From: Caballeronia peredens
Lineage (GTDB): Bacteria > Pseudomonadota > Gammaproteobacteria > Burkholderiales > Burkholderiaceae
NCBI GenBank assembly: GCA_001544595.2
Contig: FCOH02000016.1
Coordinates: 62,001-126,000, forward strand
Reading direction: 5' to 3'
DNA: 64,000 bases
Shown: piece by piece, positions 25,383 through 34,142 of the stretch
Layout of the letters: every line of letters starts with the position of its first letter
How positions within the stretch are numbered: the first letter of the stretch is position 1
Translations under genes and position numbers: made by a program
Notes under the pieces: generated by a model
Seen by the model: the letters and a program-made list of their open reading frames with translations, nothing else
What the model was told of the DNA's origin: nothing
The model's database searches: none

Positions 25383-25784
25383 ATGAACGTTCCGACGACC
25401 ACCTGTCAGCGGCTTCGTCTCGCCGACGAAGCGTCGCAATATCGCGAACGCAACGTTCACCATCATCGCGCGGGCGACACAAGTGCGGTGATGTTGTCGC
25501 GCTGGGACTGCGGCCGCGGTCATGCCTGGGATGCGTCGCTCGACGTCGCGCAGAACGTGCGCTGCATGAGTTGCGCGGGGCAGCGGCGCGAGCTGGAGAC
25601 GCGGCGCATGCGCGATCTGGCCGAGGCGCGCGGCGGCGCGCTGCTGTCGCCCGGCTATGTCGATGCCTCGACGCCGCTCGAATGGCAGTGCGCCTACGGC
25701 CACGTCTGGCAAGCCCGCCCCGACGCCGCGTCGCGCCACTGGTGCGCCGAATGCGCGCGCACCGTCTACTCGCGGTTTCGCTGA
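25383..25784 (+). CDS. double treble-clef/zinc-ribbon protein, unknown
   Basis: A 133-residue protein with two similar zinc-binding modules. The first (about 43-64) reads CGRGHAW then CMSC. The second (about 102-124) reads CAYGHVW then WCAEC. The pattern CxxGHxW with a following CxxC is that of treble-clef or zinc-ribbon repeats often seen beside DNA-binding or nuclease domains, but no such domain is present here. It starts 3 nt after the BamE-like gene stop, so it may be translated from the same message. Function unknown. Confidence 0.7.
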   Translation: MNVPTTTCQRLRLADEASQYRERNVHHHRAGDTSAVMLSRWDCGRGHAWDASLDVAQNVRCMSCAGQRRELETRRMRDLAEARGGALLSPGYVDASTPLEWQCAYGHVWQARPDAASRHWCAECARTVYSRFR

Positions 25785-25799
25785 GCCCGCGTTCTTCGT

Positions 25800-26420
25800 T
25801 CAGGCCCCCGTCAGCGCGCCGACCAGTTCTTCCGTCGTCAACAGCGCGTGCGAGTATGCAGGCGCGTTGATCTCGTGCGCCGCGTGCAGCGCTTCGTCGG
25901 AGAACGCGGCGGTGGCGTCGCGCACGAGCGTGACGTGATAGCCGAGTTCGGTCGCGAAACGGCCCGTCGCCTCGATGCACGTATTCGCGACGAGCCCGAT
26001 CAGGATCACGTGCGAGATGCCGCGCTGCTTCAGCAGAAAATCGAGGTCGGTGTTCGCGAAGCCGCTGCTCATCCAGTGTTCCTTCGCGATGGTGTCGCCG
26101 GGCTGCGGCGCGAAGTCGGGAAACCATTCGCCGCCCCACGTGCCCTTGCCGAAGACGAGCGAGTTCGCCGCCTTCGCCAGATACGGCGACGGATGCGCCC
26201 ACGTATCGATGTCGCCCGGCTCGAAACGCCGATGCGGCACGATGAACACCGGCAATCCGAGCGAGCGCACCGTCGAGGTGACGCGTTGCAGATTCTCGTG
26301 GAGATGCGCGGCGTTGCGCGTTTGCGCGATGCGCGGCCAAAGCTTGCCGCCGTCGGCGAGGAAGTCGTTGTAGGGATCGACGAATAGCAGCGCGGTGCGG
26401 TCTTTCGGATAGGCGTTCAT
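25800..26420 (-). CDS. isochorismatase-family cysteine hydrolase
   Basis: A 206-residue cysteine hydrolase. The catalytic triad is visible: Asp15 (LLFVDPYNDF), Lys113 (TIAKEHW) and Cys148 (LVANTCIEAT). This family hydrolyses isochorismate, nicotinamide, N-carbamoyl compounds or ureides. The specific substrate is unknown, since residues around the pocket (FGKGTWGGEWFPDF) fit none of these clearly. Start 26420 is preceded by GGAGG at good spacing. It converges on the zinc-ribbon gene 15 nt away. Confidence 0.88.
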   Translation of the reverse strand: MNAYPKDRTALLFVDPYNDFLADGGKLWPRIAQTRNAAHLHENLQRVTSTVRSLGLPVFIVPHRRFEPGDIDTWAHPSPYLAKAANSLVFGKGTWGGEWFPDFAPQPGDTIAKEHWMSSGFANTDLDFLLKQRGISHVILIGLVANTCIEATGRFATELGYHVTLVRDATAAFSDEALHAAHEINAPAYSHALLTTEELVGALTGA

Positions 26421-26861
26421 CTCTGCCTCCGTTCGCAACAGGAAGAATGGCGCGAAATCGATGCCGAATGACCGATGCCGAATCGATGTGGAATGCGCCC
26501 CGCGTCATGTTACGCGCGCGCCGGGAAAAGCTCAGAAACCCTGCGATGCGCCGCCTGGCAAAAGAAAAAGCCGGCATGGCGCCGGCTTTTGAGCTTCGTT
26601 ATTGGAGCGCTGGCCTCTTTCGCCTGCGACTCTCCAGGCCGTTGCCAAAAGCACGCGCGATTTGTTGTTGTTTCACCGCTGCGCTGTGCTTCTATCCACG
26701 GCTCGGTCGAGTGCCGCCCATCCTGTTTGTCGGTCTCTCAGCGCGCCAGACTGCTTCCCCCCGTGCGCTGGAAGCAAGTATCGCGAGCTTGTATTCGTCT
26801 GAATGTACGTTCGCAAACACTTGCACGGATTGATCAGCGCTTTGCGGGAAAGCACGGATAT
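26421..26861. other. intergenic region with one terminator
   Basis: About 440 bases between two minus-strand genes. It holds the terminator at 26566-26590. I see nothing else I can support. Confidence 0.5.
26566..26590. terminator. intrinsic terminator, works best on the minus strand
   Basis: AAAAGCCGGC (26566-26575), loop ATGGC, GCCGGCTTTT (26581-26590): a 10-bp stem with A/T flanks. On the minus strand the T run is longer (TTTTTCTTTT), so it likely ends the transcript from the gene at 26862-27332. Confidence 0.75.
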
Positions 26862-27332
26862 TCAACGCTCCGACGAAGCCAGCTGCGTGCGCGGCAGACC
26901 CGAGCGCATGTTCGCCGCGACGAGCGATTGCGTGACCATGCGCGCTTCCGCCTGCGCGATGTGCTCGAGCGTCGCGCTTTCCAGCTGCACCGAGAAGATG
27001 TCGAGCGCCGTGCACAGCCGCGCGTGTTCGTCGTCGCTGAGCGTCCATGTGCCTTCGGCCGCGTGACGCGTATCCAGCTCGACCAGCGCTTCGTGCGCAA
27101 GCGTGATGTCGTGCTCGAATTCGGGCGCGTGGCCGAGCTGGCACAGCTCCTCCGCAACCAGCAGATGACGGCACATCGTCATGAAGAGCGGATGCGAGCC
27201 GTGACCGCGATGAATCGCGTCGAGTGCGGCGTAGCACTGCAGCAGCATTGCGTCGATCATCGGTTGGCGCGCGGCGCGGCCGTAAGTCAGCGCGCGCAAC
27301 AGCGGCGACATCGCGGGACGGGCGGATTTCAT
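26862..27332 (-). CDS. conserved hypothetical, helical
   Basis: A 156-residue soluble protein, mostly helical, starting MKSARPAMSPLLRALTYGRAARQP. It has HRGHGSHPLFMTMCRHLLVAEELC and LVELDTRHAAEG with several His and Glu residues but no clear metal motif. No known family recognised. The frame is open upstream to 27449, but the codons there look non-coding. The ribosome binding site is weak. The long leader region and downstream terminator suggest a single-gene unit. Confidence 0.6.
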   Translation of the reverse strand: MKSARPAMSPLLRALTYGRAARQPMIDAMLLQCYAALDAIHRGHGSHPLFMTMCRHLLVAEELCQLGHAPEFEHDITLAHEALVELDTRHAAEGTWTLSDDEHARLCTALDIFSVQLESATLEHIAQAEARMVTQSLVAANMRSGLPRTQLASSER

Positions 27333-27503
27333 GTTCGTCGATTTCTTTTTCACGGAAGCACTCCCGAAAAGGATTGTCGCGTGGACCGGCTCAGGCGGCT
27401 GCGCCGGGACGCTGGATGCGCTGGATGCATTTGACGTTGAAAGCATCATCGCACCGGAAAATTAGCTGTGTCTTAAGGGCTGAAGCATCCGGGCACGGCG
27501 CTT

Positions 27504-28190
27504 TCAGGCGGGCGTCAGCGTCTCGCCGGAGACGCGCACCTTCTGCCCGATCGCGACACCGGGCGCAGTTTCGTAGTTGAACGTGCGCAGGTTGCCGTCG
27601 TTCATGCGGACCTGCACCTGATATGTCGTTGCCTTGTGAACCACGTGCTCGATCTGATTGCCTGCGAGGCCGCCGCCGATCGCGCCGATGATCGTCGCCG
27701 CCGTGCGGCCGCGACCGTTGCCGATCTGCGTGCCCGCGAGGCCGCCGACCACCGCGCCGCCGATCGCGCCGATGCCGGAAGTCGGCTGGGCGGTCTGCAC
27801 GGCGTTCACGGCGGTCACTTCGCCTGCGTAGGGATCGTACGCGGGTGCGGGATTCGTTGCAGAGACGGCCGGTTCGCGAACGGGCGCGGCGGCGCGCGCC
27901 GGGTTCACGTGATGGCCGCGCACGGCGCGCGGCAGCGGCGCGGCCTGCGGCACGGAGCTTTGCGCCGGCTTCGCGTCGGACACCGGCGTTTGCGCGGGCG
28001 CGGCCTGGGCCACTTGCGCATCGACGAGCGGCGAGGCCGTGACGGCAGTCGCCGTCGCCTTCGACGAAGGCAGCAGACCTGTCATCGCCGCGACACCCGT
28101 GCCGCACGCGAGGATGACCGACACGGCGGCAGCCGCGACGAGCGGATGAATGCGGGACGGCTTCGTTTGAATCTCGGGAACGGCGTTCAT
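27504..28190 (-). CDS. glycine-zipper (2TM) envelope protein
   Basis: A 228-residue protein with one N-terminal membrane segment (about 17-37), a long Ala/Pro linker and a glycine-zipper domain (GIGAIGGAVVGGLAGTQIGNGRGR then TIIGAIGGGLAGNQIE, about 139-182), followed by a small beta domain with MNDGNLRTFNYETAPGVAIGQKVRV. This is the plan of the SlyB/PcpY-like 17-kDa surface antigen group, anchored to the inner membrane here rather than lipidated. AGGAG lies 8 nt before ATG 28190. Its role is probably envelope integrity. Confidence 0.82.
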   Translation of the reverse strand: MNAVPEIQTKPSRIHPLVAAAAVSVILACGTGVAAMTGLLPSSKATATAVTASPLVDAQVAQAAPAQTPVSDAKPAQSSVPQAAPLPRAVRGHHVNPARAAAPVREPAVSATNPAPAYDPYAGEVTAVNAVQTAQPTSGIGAIGGAVVGGLAGTQIGNGRGRTAATIIGAIGGGLAGNQIEHVVHKATTYQVQVRMNDGNLRTFNYETAPGVAIGQKVRVSGETLTPA

Positions 28191-28325
28191 GGCAGCGACT
28201 CCTGTGGATGCCTGCCTGCTATAACGCCGTGCGCCACGCGCGGTGGACGCGAATGCTGTGACATTTGTAAGCAAAAGTCGCCGCGCGAATGCGTCTTGAA
28301 CAAGATTCCCGACGGCTCAGGGTGA

Positions 28326-28338
28326 ATACATATGTTGC
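28326..28338. promoter_or_regulatory. RpiR-type operator candidate 1 (left)
   Basis: ATACATATGTTGC, the reverse complement of the site at 28355-28367. The ACATATGT cores of the two sites are centred exactly 30 bp (about three helical turns) apart, just upstream of the solute-binding protein gene. Confidence 0.65.
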
Positions 28339-28354
28339 GTTAATTTTTTCGATG

Positions 28355-28367
28355 GCAACATATGTAT
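28355..28367. promoter_or_regulatory. RpiR-type operator candidate 2 (right)
   Basis: GCAACATATGTAT, an exact inverted copy of 28326-28338 and closely related to the palindrome at 31347-31360 before the aminotransferase gene. The regulator assignment is inferred from the neighbouring RpiR-type gene. Confidence 0.65.
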
Positions 28368-28391
28368 CATTCCACACGAATCGAGGAAGTC

Positions 28392-29300
28392 ATGAAGACG
28401 AAGCCGCTGCTCGCATCCGCATCATTCGCGCTCGCCGCGTTGTCGCTCGTCACGGGGACGAGCCACGCGCAGAACGGCCCGACGACGCTCGCCAAGGTTC
28501 AGAGCGTCAATCTGATCGCGATCGGCCATCGCGAAACATCCGTGCCGTTTTCGTATGTCGATGCGAACAACGACGTCATCGGCTTTTCGCAGGACTTGTG
28601 CAACAAGGTCATCGACGCCGTGAAGGCGAAGACGAAGCATCCGGACCTGCGCGTGCGCTTCATTCCGGTGACGTCGCAGAACCGCATTTCGCTCGTGCAG
28701 AACGGCACGGTCGATCTCGAATGCGGCGTGACGACGAATCTCGTGTCGCGGCAGAATCAGGTGGCGTTTTCCGACACGTTCTTCGTCGCGACGACGCGTC
28801 TTCTGACGAAGAAGGATTCGGGCATCAAGGACTTTCCCGATCTCGCGGGCAAGACCGTCGTGACGAATCAGGGCACGACGTCCGAGCGCATCCTGCGCAA
28901 GATGAACGAAGAGAAGAAGATGAACATGAGCATCATCAGCGCGAAGGATTACGGCGAAGGGCGCGCGACGCTCGAAACCGGCCGCGCGGTGGCCTACATG
29001 ATGGACGACGTGCTGCTCGCGGGCACGCGCTCGCTGACGGCGAAGCCGTCGGACTGGGTCCTGGTCGGCACGCCGCAGTCGTCGGAGGCGTACGGCTTCA
29101 TGATGCGCCGTGACGATCCCGAGTTCAAAAAGCTCGTCGACGACGCAATGAGTCAGGTGATGAAGAGCCCCGAAATCAGGACGATGTACGACAAGTGGTT
29201 CATGAAACCCGTGCCGCCGAAGAACATCAACTTCGACTTCCCGATGAGCGAGACGATGCAGAAGCTCTATGCCGAGCCGAACGACCGCGCGTTCGAATAA
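28392..29300 (+). CDS. amino-acid ABC transporter substrate-binding protein (GltI-like)
   Basis: A 302-residue periplasmic protein of the family 3 solute-binding group. The signal peptide ends near SHAQ (residue 27). LIAIGHRETSVPFSYVDANNDVIGFSQDLCNKV and FSDTFFVATTRLL are the ligand-lobe signatures shared with glutamate/aspartate-binding GltI/DEBP. Arg in NRISLVQNGTVDLECGVTTN likely binds the alpha-carboxylate. GAGGAA precedes ATG 28392. No permease or ATPase gene is beside it, so it must use a transporter coded elsewhere. Two ACATATGT operator sites lie directly upstream. Confidence 0.92.
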   Translation: MKTKPLLASASFALAALSLVTGTSHAQNGPTTLAKVQSVNLIAIGHRETSVPFSYVDANNDVIGFSQDLCNKVIDAVKAKTKHPDLRVRFIPVTSQNRISLVQNGTVDLECGVTTNLVSRQNQVAFSDTFFVATTRLLTKKDSGIKDFPDLAGKTVVTNQGTTSERILRKMNEEKKMNMSIISAKDYGEGRATLETGRAVAYMMDDVLLAGTRSLTAKPSDWVLVGTPQSSEAYGFMMRRDDPEFKKLVDDAMSQVMKSPEIRTMYDKWFMKPVPPKNINFDFPMSETMQKLYAEPNDRAFE

Positions 29301-29315
29301 CGCGCGCGGCCCGGC

Positions 29316-29870
29316 TCATTCCGCGAAGGGCAAATCCGTTTGCCCTTCGGCGCGCATGCCGAAGGTGTTGAGCGTCATCGCGACGAGCGCGTAATAGCCC
29401 AGCAGGCCGACGAGGTTCACCACCACGGTATGACCGAAGCGTGCGACGGCGGCGTCGTAGGTGGCGTCGCTCACGCGCTTCGTTTCGTATAGCTCGGTCG
29501 CGAAGGCGAAGATGAGTTCGTCGTCCGCGTCGGCGAAATGCGGCGTGGCGCCGGTGCGGAGCGCTTCGGCGATATCGGCGGGCAGGCCCGCACCGAGCGC
29601 GATCGGATGATGAATGTGCCATTCCGCCTGCGAGCGCCAGCGCGCCGCCGTCACCAGAATGGCGAGTTCCGACAGCCGCAGCGGCAGGCCCGTCTTGTAG
29701 CGGCAAAACGCGCCGAGTTTCTGGGCGTTCTGCGCAAGTTCCGGACTGAAGATCCAGCCGAGAAACGGCCCGTTGAGATTGCCGCGCGGGCCGCTCAGGA
29801 TGTCGTGGAGCACGGCTTTCTGTTCGTCGGATGCGCCGGCGATCTGAAAGTCGGGAAGTCTCTTGTTCAT
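29316..29870 (-). CDS. carboxymuconolactone decarboxylase family protein
   Basis: A 184-residue helical protein of the AhpD/CMD-like group. GLPLRLSELAILVTAARWRSQAEWHIHHPIALGAGLP (about 61-97) is the CMD core. The reactive CxxC of AhpD is absent, and Trp/Glu/His (EWHIHH) stand there instead, as in many decarboxylase-type members. It ends 15 nt from the converging solute-binding protein gene and lies 77 nt after the aminotransferase, so it is probably co-transcribed with it. A role in the same catabolic route is inferred. Confidence 0.82.
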   Translation of the reverse strand: MNKRLPDFQIAGASDEQKAVLHDILSGPRGNLNGPFLGWIFSPELAQNAQKLGAFCRYKTGLPLRLSELAILVTAARWRSQAEWHIHHPIALGAGLPADIAEALRTGATPHFADADDELIFAFATELYETKRVSDATYDAAVARFGHTVVVNLVGLLGYYALVAMTLNTFGMRAEGQTDLPFAE

Positions 29871-29947
29871 GTGGCAATCGGTTCGTGTTGGATGTTTCGG
29901 GCCATGAAAGGCGCGGCGTTCGCGTGCAGGGCGGCGTCGGTGTGTCG

Positions 29948-31291
29948 TCACGCCGCCCGCGCGCCGATTGCGGAAAGCGCGCCGTCGATCGAATCCGCGA
30001 GACGTTCGACGATGGTTTCGATCTGCGCGCTCGTCGTGATGAACGGCGGCGCGATGAGCACGTGATCGCCGATCCGGCCATCGACCGTTCCGCCCATCGG
30101 ATAGACCATGAGGCCGCGCTTCATCGCCTCGCTCTTGATGAGCGCATGCAGCTTGTGCTGCGGATCGAACGGCGTTTTGCTCGCGCGGTCCTGCACTAGT
30201 TCGACGCCCGTGAAGAGCCCGCGCCCGCGCACGTCGCCGATGAACGGATGCTGCGCATGCCGCTCGCGCAACCGCGCGCGCAATTGTTCGCCGCGCGCCT
30301 TCACGTTGTCGAGCAGCTTCTCCTCGACGATGACCTTCTGCACTTCGAGCGCCGCCGCGCACGCCGTCGCGTGACCGATATACGTGTGGCCGTGCTGAAA
30401 GAAGCCGGAGCCGCCGACGATGGTGTCGAAGATCTCGTCGCTCACGAGCGTCGCGCCGATCGCCTGATAGCCCGCGCCGAGTCCTTTCGCGATGGCGAGA
30501 ATGTCGGGCGACACGCCGTCTTCCTCGCACGCGAACAGATGACCCGTGCGGCCCATCCCGGACATGACTTCGTCGAGAATCAGCAGCACGCCGTAACGGT
30601 CGCAGACCGCGCGGATCTTGCGGAAGTATTCGCGCACCGGAGGCACCGCGCCCGCCGTCGCGCCGACGACCGTTTCCGCGACGAACGCCGCAACCGTGTC
30701 CGGCCCGAGTTCGAGGATCTTCGCTTCGAGTTCGTCGGCGAGGCGTTGCGCAAAGGCTTCGTCGGTTTCGCCCGCGCGCTGCTCGCGATACGCGAAGCAC
30801 GGCGTCACGTGATGCGCTTCGATGAGAATCGGCAGGAACGGCTCGCGACGCCATGCGTTGCCGCCGATTGCAAGTGCGCCGAGCGTGTTGCCGTGATAGC
30901 TCTGGCGCCGCGCGATGAAATGCCGGCGCGCGGGCTCTCCCTTCTCGACGAAATACTGGCGCGCGAGCTTGAGCGCCGCTTCCATCGCCTCCGAGCCGCC
31001 GGAGACTAAATACACGTGTCCGAGATTCTTCGGCGCGGCTTCGACGAGCAGATCGGCGAGTTCCTCGGCGGGTTCCGTCGTGAAGAACGACGTATGCGCG
31101 TAGGGCAATTGCTGCACCTGGCGCTGAATGGCGGCGATCACGCGCGGATGGCTGTGGCCGAGGCACGAGACGGCCGCGCCGCCGCATGCGTCGATGTAGC
31201 GTTTTCCGGTCGAATCGACGATTTCGATACCGTCGCCGCGCACGGCGACGGGAAGCCTGGCGCGCGGCGCGCGATGAAATACCGTGGTCAT
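29948..31291 (-). CDS. class III (omega-type) PLP-dependent aminotransferase
   Basis: A 447-residue fold-type I aminotransferase. LVSGGSEAMEAALKLARQ (about 95-112) binds the cofactor phosphate, LLILDEVMSGMGRTG carries the pyridine-binding Asp240, and ILAIAKGLGAGY has the PLP Lys269. These mark the class III family acting on omega-amino groups (beta-alanine, GABA, ornithine, taurine and similar). The substrate is unknown. The start 31291 has AGGA upstream, and the palindrome ACAACATATGTTGT lies 56 bp before it. It heads the unit with the CMD-like gene. Confidence 0.92.
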   Translation of the reverse strand: MTTVFHRAPRARLPVAVRGDGIEIVDSTGKRYIDACGGAAVSCLGHSHPRVIAAIQRQVQQLPYAHTSFFTTEPAEELADLLVEAAPKNLGHVYLVSGGSEAMEAALKLARQYFVEKGEPARRHFIARRQSYHGNTLGALAIGGNAWRREPFLPILIEAHHVTPCFAYREQRAGETDEAFAQRLADELEAKILELGPDTVAAFVAETVVGATAGAVPPVREYFRKIRAVCDRYGVLLILDEVMSGMGRTGHLFACEEDGVSPDILAIAKGLGAGYQAIGATLVSDEIFDTIVGGSGFFQHGHTYIGHATACAAALEVQKVIVEEKLLDNVKARGEQLRARLRERHAQHPFIGDVRGRGLFTGVELVQDRASKTPFDPQHKLHALIKSEAMKRGLMVYPMGGTVDGRIGDHVLIAPPFITTSAQIETIVERLADSIDGALSAIGARAA

Positions 31292-31346
31292 GGTTCCTGC
31301 CCTGGAAAAGCGTGCGCAACACGCGATGTATGATTCTACATCCAAA

Positions 31347-31360
31347 ACAACATATGTTGT
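31347..31360. promoter_or_regulatory. RpiR-type operator candidate 3 (full palindrome)
   Basis: ACAACATATGTTGT is a perfect 14-bp palindrome upstream of the aminotransferase gene. Its CAACATATGT half matches the two sites before the solute-binding protein gene 3 kb away. Confidence 0.65.
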
Positions 31361-31421
31361 CAATGTCGTGCGGACCGGCAACGCAGGCGGGCAGTCGTCA
31401 CGGCCGTCGTCGATCCGTGCG

Positions 31422-32282
31422 CTAGCTCGCCGCGTAGGCGCCGTGCGAGTGAAGCGCGGCTTCGGCCTGTTCGAGATTCGCGACGGCTTCCTTGCCTTCG
31501 AGCGCGAGCAGATGCGCGACGAGCATTTCCGCCAGCGCCGACGCCGCGACGAGCGACGGAAAGAACGACGGCGATTCGTGCGAAAAAATCAGCGTGTGAT
31601 CCGCGTTCAGCGCGATCGGCGACACGGCGCTGTCGGTCAGTGCGATCAGCTTCGCGCCGCGCTCGATCGACGCCTGCGCGACCCGCACGGCTTCCACGGA
31701 ATACGGCGCGAAGCTCACGACAATGGTCGCGTGACGTTTTTCGATTGCGCGCAGTTGCATCTCGAGCGTGCCGGCTTCGCCTGAAACGAGGCTCACGGAC
31801 GGACGAAACAGCCGATAGCCGTAGAGCAGGCCGAACGCGACGGGATAACACGAGCGAAACCCCGCGACGTGCACGTGCGGCGCCTTTTTCAGGGCCTTCG
31901 CCGCCTCGACGACGCTCCCGGCGTTCTGCGCGAGTGTGAGTTCGAGATTGTGCGCCTGGGCTTGAGCGAGGTCGCGGCTCAGATGATGATCGGCGGCGCC
32001 TTTCACGAGCGAGCGGGCGCGCGTGGTCAGCGGTTCCGGCCGGGTGCGCACGCGGCTCACGAAGATCTCGCGCAACTCGTTCCAGCCGGGGAAGCCGAGT
32101 TGCTGCGATAGGCGGACCATCGCGGCGGGCTGGACGTTCGCGCGTTCGGCGACCTTGCGCATCGAGAGGACGGCGACTTCGTCCGGATAATCGAGCAGGA
32201 AGGCGGCGCCCGCCTGGAATTGCGGGCTCAGGTCGGGAAAGCGGTCGCGGATGGTCGCGGCGAGTTGATCGAAAGTGGGCAC
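31422..32282 (-). CDS. MurR/RpiR family transcriptional regulator
   Basis: A 286-residue regulator with an N-terminal RpiR helix-turn-helix (about 1-80; SMRKVAERANVQPAAMVRLSQQLGFPGWNELREIFV) and a C-terminal SIS sugar-phosphate-type domain (about 125-265; VHVAGFRSCYPVAFGLLYGYRLFRP, then VVSFAPYS and ALTDSAVSPIALNADHTL). In amino-acid clusters such proteins often sense a catabolite rather than a sugar. It stands directly upstream of the aminotransferase on the same strand and is the natural candidate to bind the ACATATGT operators. Confidence 0.9.
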   Translation of the reverse strand: MPTFDQLAATIRDRFPDLSPQFQAGAAFLLDYPDEVAVLSMRKVAERANVQPAAMVRLSQQLGFPGWNELREIFVSRVRTRPEPLTTRARSLVKGAADHHLSRDLAQAQAHNLELTLAQNAGSVVEAAKALKKAPHVHVAGFRSCYPVAFGLLYGYRLFRPSVSLVSGEAGTLEMQLRAIEKRHATIVVSFAPYSVEAVRVAQASIERGAKLIALTDSAVSPIALNADHTLIFSHESPSFFPSLVAASALAEMLVAHLLALEGKEAVANLEQAEAALHSHGAYAAS

Positions 32283-32361
32283 GGACGAAGTCGGGTGGCG
32301 GCGTGTCGGATGCGCTATTTAAACACGGCGCGCCGCACCCATTCGACTGCGTGCGGGCGTG

Positions 32362-33321
32362 TCAACCGGTGGCGCCGGTCGGCACCTGCGCGACCGTGAA
32401 GGTTTCGGGCGCGGCCGGAATGGCGCTCGAATAGGCGCGGCCGAGACGCTTGTAGCCTTGAATCGACGGATGGATTTCGTTGGTCCAGTCGCCGTCGGGA
32501 CCTTTGGAATCCCTGTTTGCCGGCGTCAGCGTGCCGACGAGGTTCGCGAAACGGATATTCGCGCTAGCCACGCCTTGCGCCGCGAGCCGCGCGTTGATGT
32601 CCGGCTGGCCCGGCGCGCCGACGAAGAATGCCGCCCACGAACCGAGCAGATACTTCACGACGTCGAGCCAGTCGCCTTGCGGAATCGCATAGGAGGGGTC
32701 CGTGAACGCCTTGAACAGCCACGGTCCGATCTTTCCCGCGACGACGGGCGCTTCGCGCGGCTGGGCGATGTCGTAGGAGTGGAAGACGATCGGGACGCCC
32801 TGGCTCTGGCTGTGCGGGTCGTCGCGCTTGGCGACGATCTGCACGATGCAGTCGGTCATCACGGCGAGAAACGCGCTCCATCCTTCCGGACGAATGTAGT
32901 GACTGCAATCGGCGCTCGGCTGCACGGCGGCGCGTTCGGCGACGGTGCGCAACAGCCGCATCGAGGCCTTCTTCGGGTCGGCCTCGCCGGGCATCGTGAG
33001 AATGGCGTCGAAGAGATCGTTGCCGCCGGCGGAGAACAGCAGCGCGTCCCATCGGGACGCCTTGCCGCCGCAGAGCACGCTCACATAGCCCGCTTCGGAT
33101 TTCCAGTCGATCATTTGCTGCAGCGTCTTGCCCGGCGAGGCGAACGTCACGGCGCCGGAACCGTCGTCGAGCGCGATGTTGGCGAGGATGTTGGTGGTGA
33201 GCGCGGGCGGCAGCGCGCCTATCGAAAACCAGGAATCGCCTTGCGCCAGAAACTTGCGCTTGGCGGCATCGAACTGGAAGTTGGCGCGGTTCGGAAAGCT
33301 GACGATCAATCTTGTGCTCAT
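32362..33321 (-). CDS. SGNH/GDSL-type hydrolase
   Basis: A 319-residue putative esterase. Block I is AQGDSWFS with nucleophile Ser30, block III is SAGGNDLFD with Asn101, and block V reads NEIHPSIQGY with His284. The Asp usually three residues before that His is Asn281 here, so the triad is not standard. No signal peptide is seen, so a cytosolic or specially secreted enzyme is likely. GGGGAAA precedes ATG 33321. Substrate unknown. Confidence 0.82.
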   Translation of the reverse strand: MSTRLIVSFPNRANFQFDAAKRKFLAQGDSWFSIGALPPALTTNILANIALDDGSGAVTFASPGKTLQQMIDWKSEAGYVSVLCGGKASRWDALLFSAGGNDLFDAILTMPGEADPKKASMRLLRTVAERAAVQPSADCSHYIRPEGWSAFLAVMTDCIVQIVAKRDDPHSQSQGVPIVFHSYDIAQPREAPVVAGKIGPWLFKAFTDPSYAIPQGDWLDVVKYLLGSWAAFFVGAPGQPDINARLAAQGVASANIRFANLVGTLTPANRDSKGPDGDWTNEIHPSIQGYKRLGRAYSSAIPAAPETFTVAQVPTGATG

Positions 33322-33629
33322 GCTCGTTTCCCCTGACATGTCCGGTCTGACCGATGCAGTACAGGACATGATTCGGATTCCTGCAAAGGGGATTCGAGGA
33401 GAACTGTTCGGGGCACAACAGTTCCCGGCGCCGAGTGAAGGGAGCGTTTAGGAAGAGGGTGCGAAGTGCGTCGCCGGGAGGAAAAAGCTACTTAGTTTTC
33501 CTTTCCAATCAGCTTGCACCGCGTGGATGTGTGCGTTGGAGCACGGACGCGCGGGGCGCTCGCGCAGAGAGTGCTGTCCCAACAGAGACCGTCCGCACCG
33601 TCCGTCCAGTCCGCTCAAGGAGACACGCG
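33322..33629. other. intergenic region between divergent hydrolase and DUF5675 genes
   Basis: About 307 bases with promoters for both genes presumably inside. I see no clear consensus element or repeat. Confidence 0.4.
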
Positions 33630-34070
33630 ATGAACCTCTTGTTGCAACGCACGACCAAAACGCTCAAGGCGACCGAAGGCAAGCTTTTCATCGGCAACGA
33701 CTTTCAGTGCTTCACGCTCGAACCCGTATTCAGGGAGGAGGCGAACGTGCCGGTTGCGGCGTGGAAGGTGTTCGGCTCCACGGCGATTCCCGTCGGCACG
33801 TATGCGGTCGAAGTGACCTTTTTTCATCGCGAAGGCTACTATTCGCCGCTGCTCGACAACGTCCCGGGGTTCGCCGGCGTGCGCATCCACATCGGCAATT
33901 TTCCGAAGGACACGGAGGGCTGCATTCTCGTCGGGACCGAAGCCGGACAGGATCAGGTGCTCAACAGCAAGCTGGCGTTCACGGCTTTGATGACGAAGAT
34001 CGATGCGGCACGAAAGAACAACGAGCCGATTCAGATCAAGGTCGAGAACGACTGGGTAACGCAGATCTGA
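33630..34070 (+). CDS. DUF5675 family protein
   Basis: A 146-residue soluble protein that I recognise as DUF5675 from the N-terminal TKTLKATEGKLFIGNDFQCFTLEP, the TAIPVGTYAVEVTFFHREGYYSPLL segment, and VRIHIGNFPKDTEGCILVG. The family is small, beta-rich and of unknown function, seen in bacteria and phages. AAGGAG lies 8 nt before the ATG. It is divergent from the SGNH hydrolase and followed by a strong terminator, so it is a single-gene unit. Confidence 0.85.
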   Translation: MNLLLQRTTKTLKATEGKLFIGNDFQCFTLEPVFREEANVPVAAWKVFGSTAIPVGTYAVEVTFFHREGYYSPLLDNVPGFAGVRIHIGNFPKDTEGCILVGTEAGQDQVLNSKLAFTALMTKIDAARKNNEPIQIKVENDWVTQI

Positions 34071-34142
34071 TTCGAGCGATGGCGCCGTGGCCGGCACGCT
34101 CCGACGGCGCGATACGCGGGCTACGATGCGAGCCGATGACGC

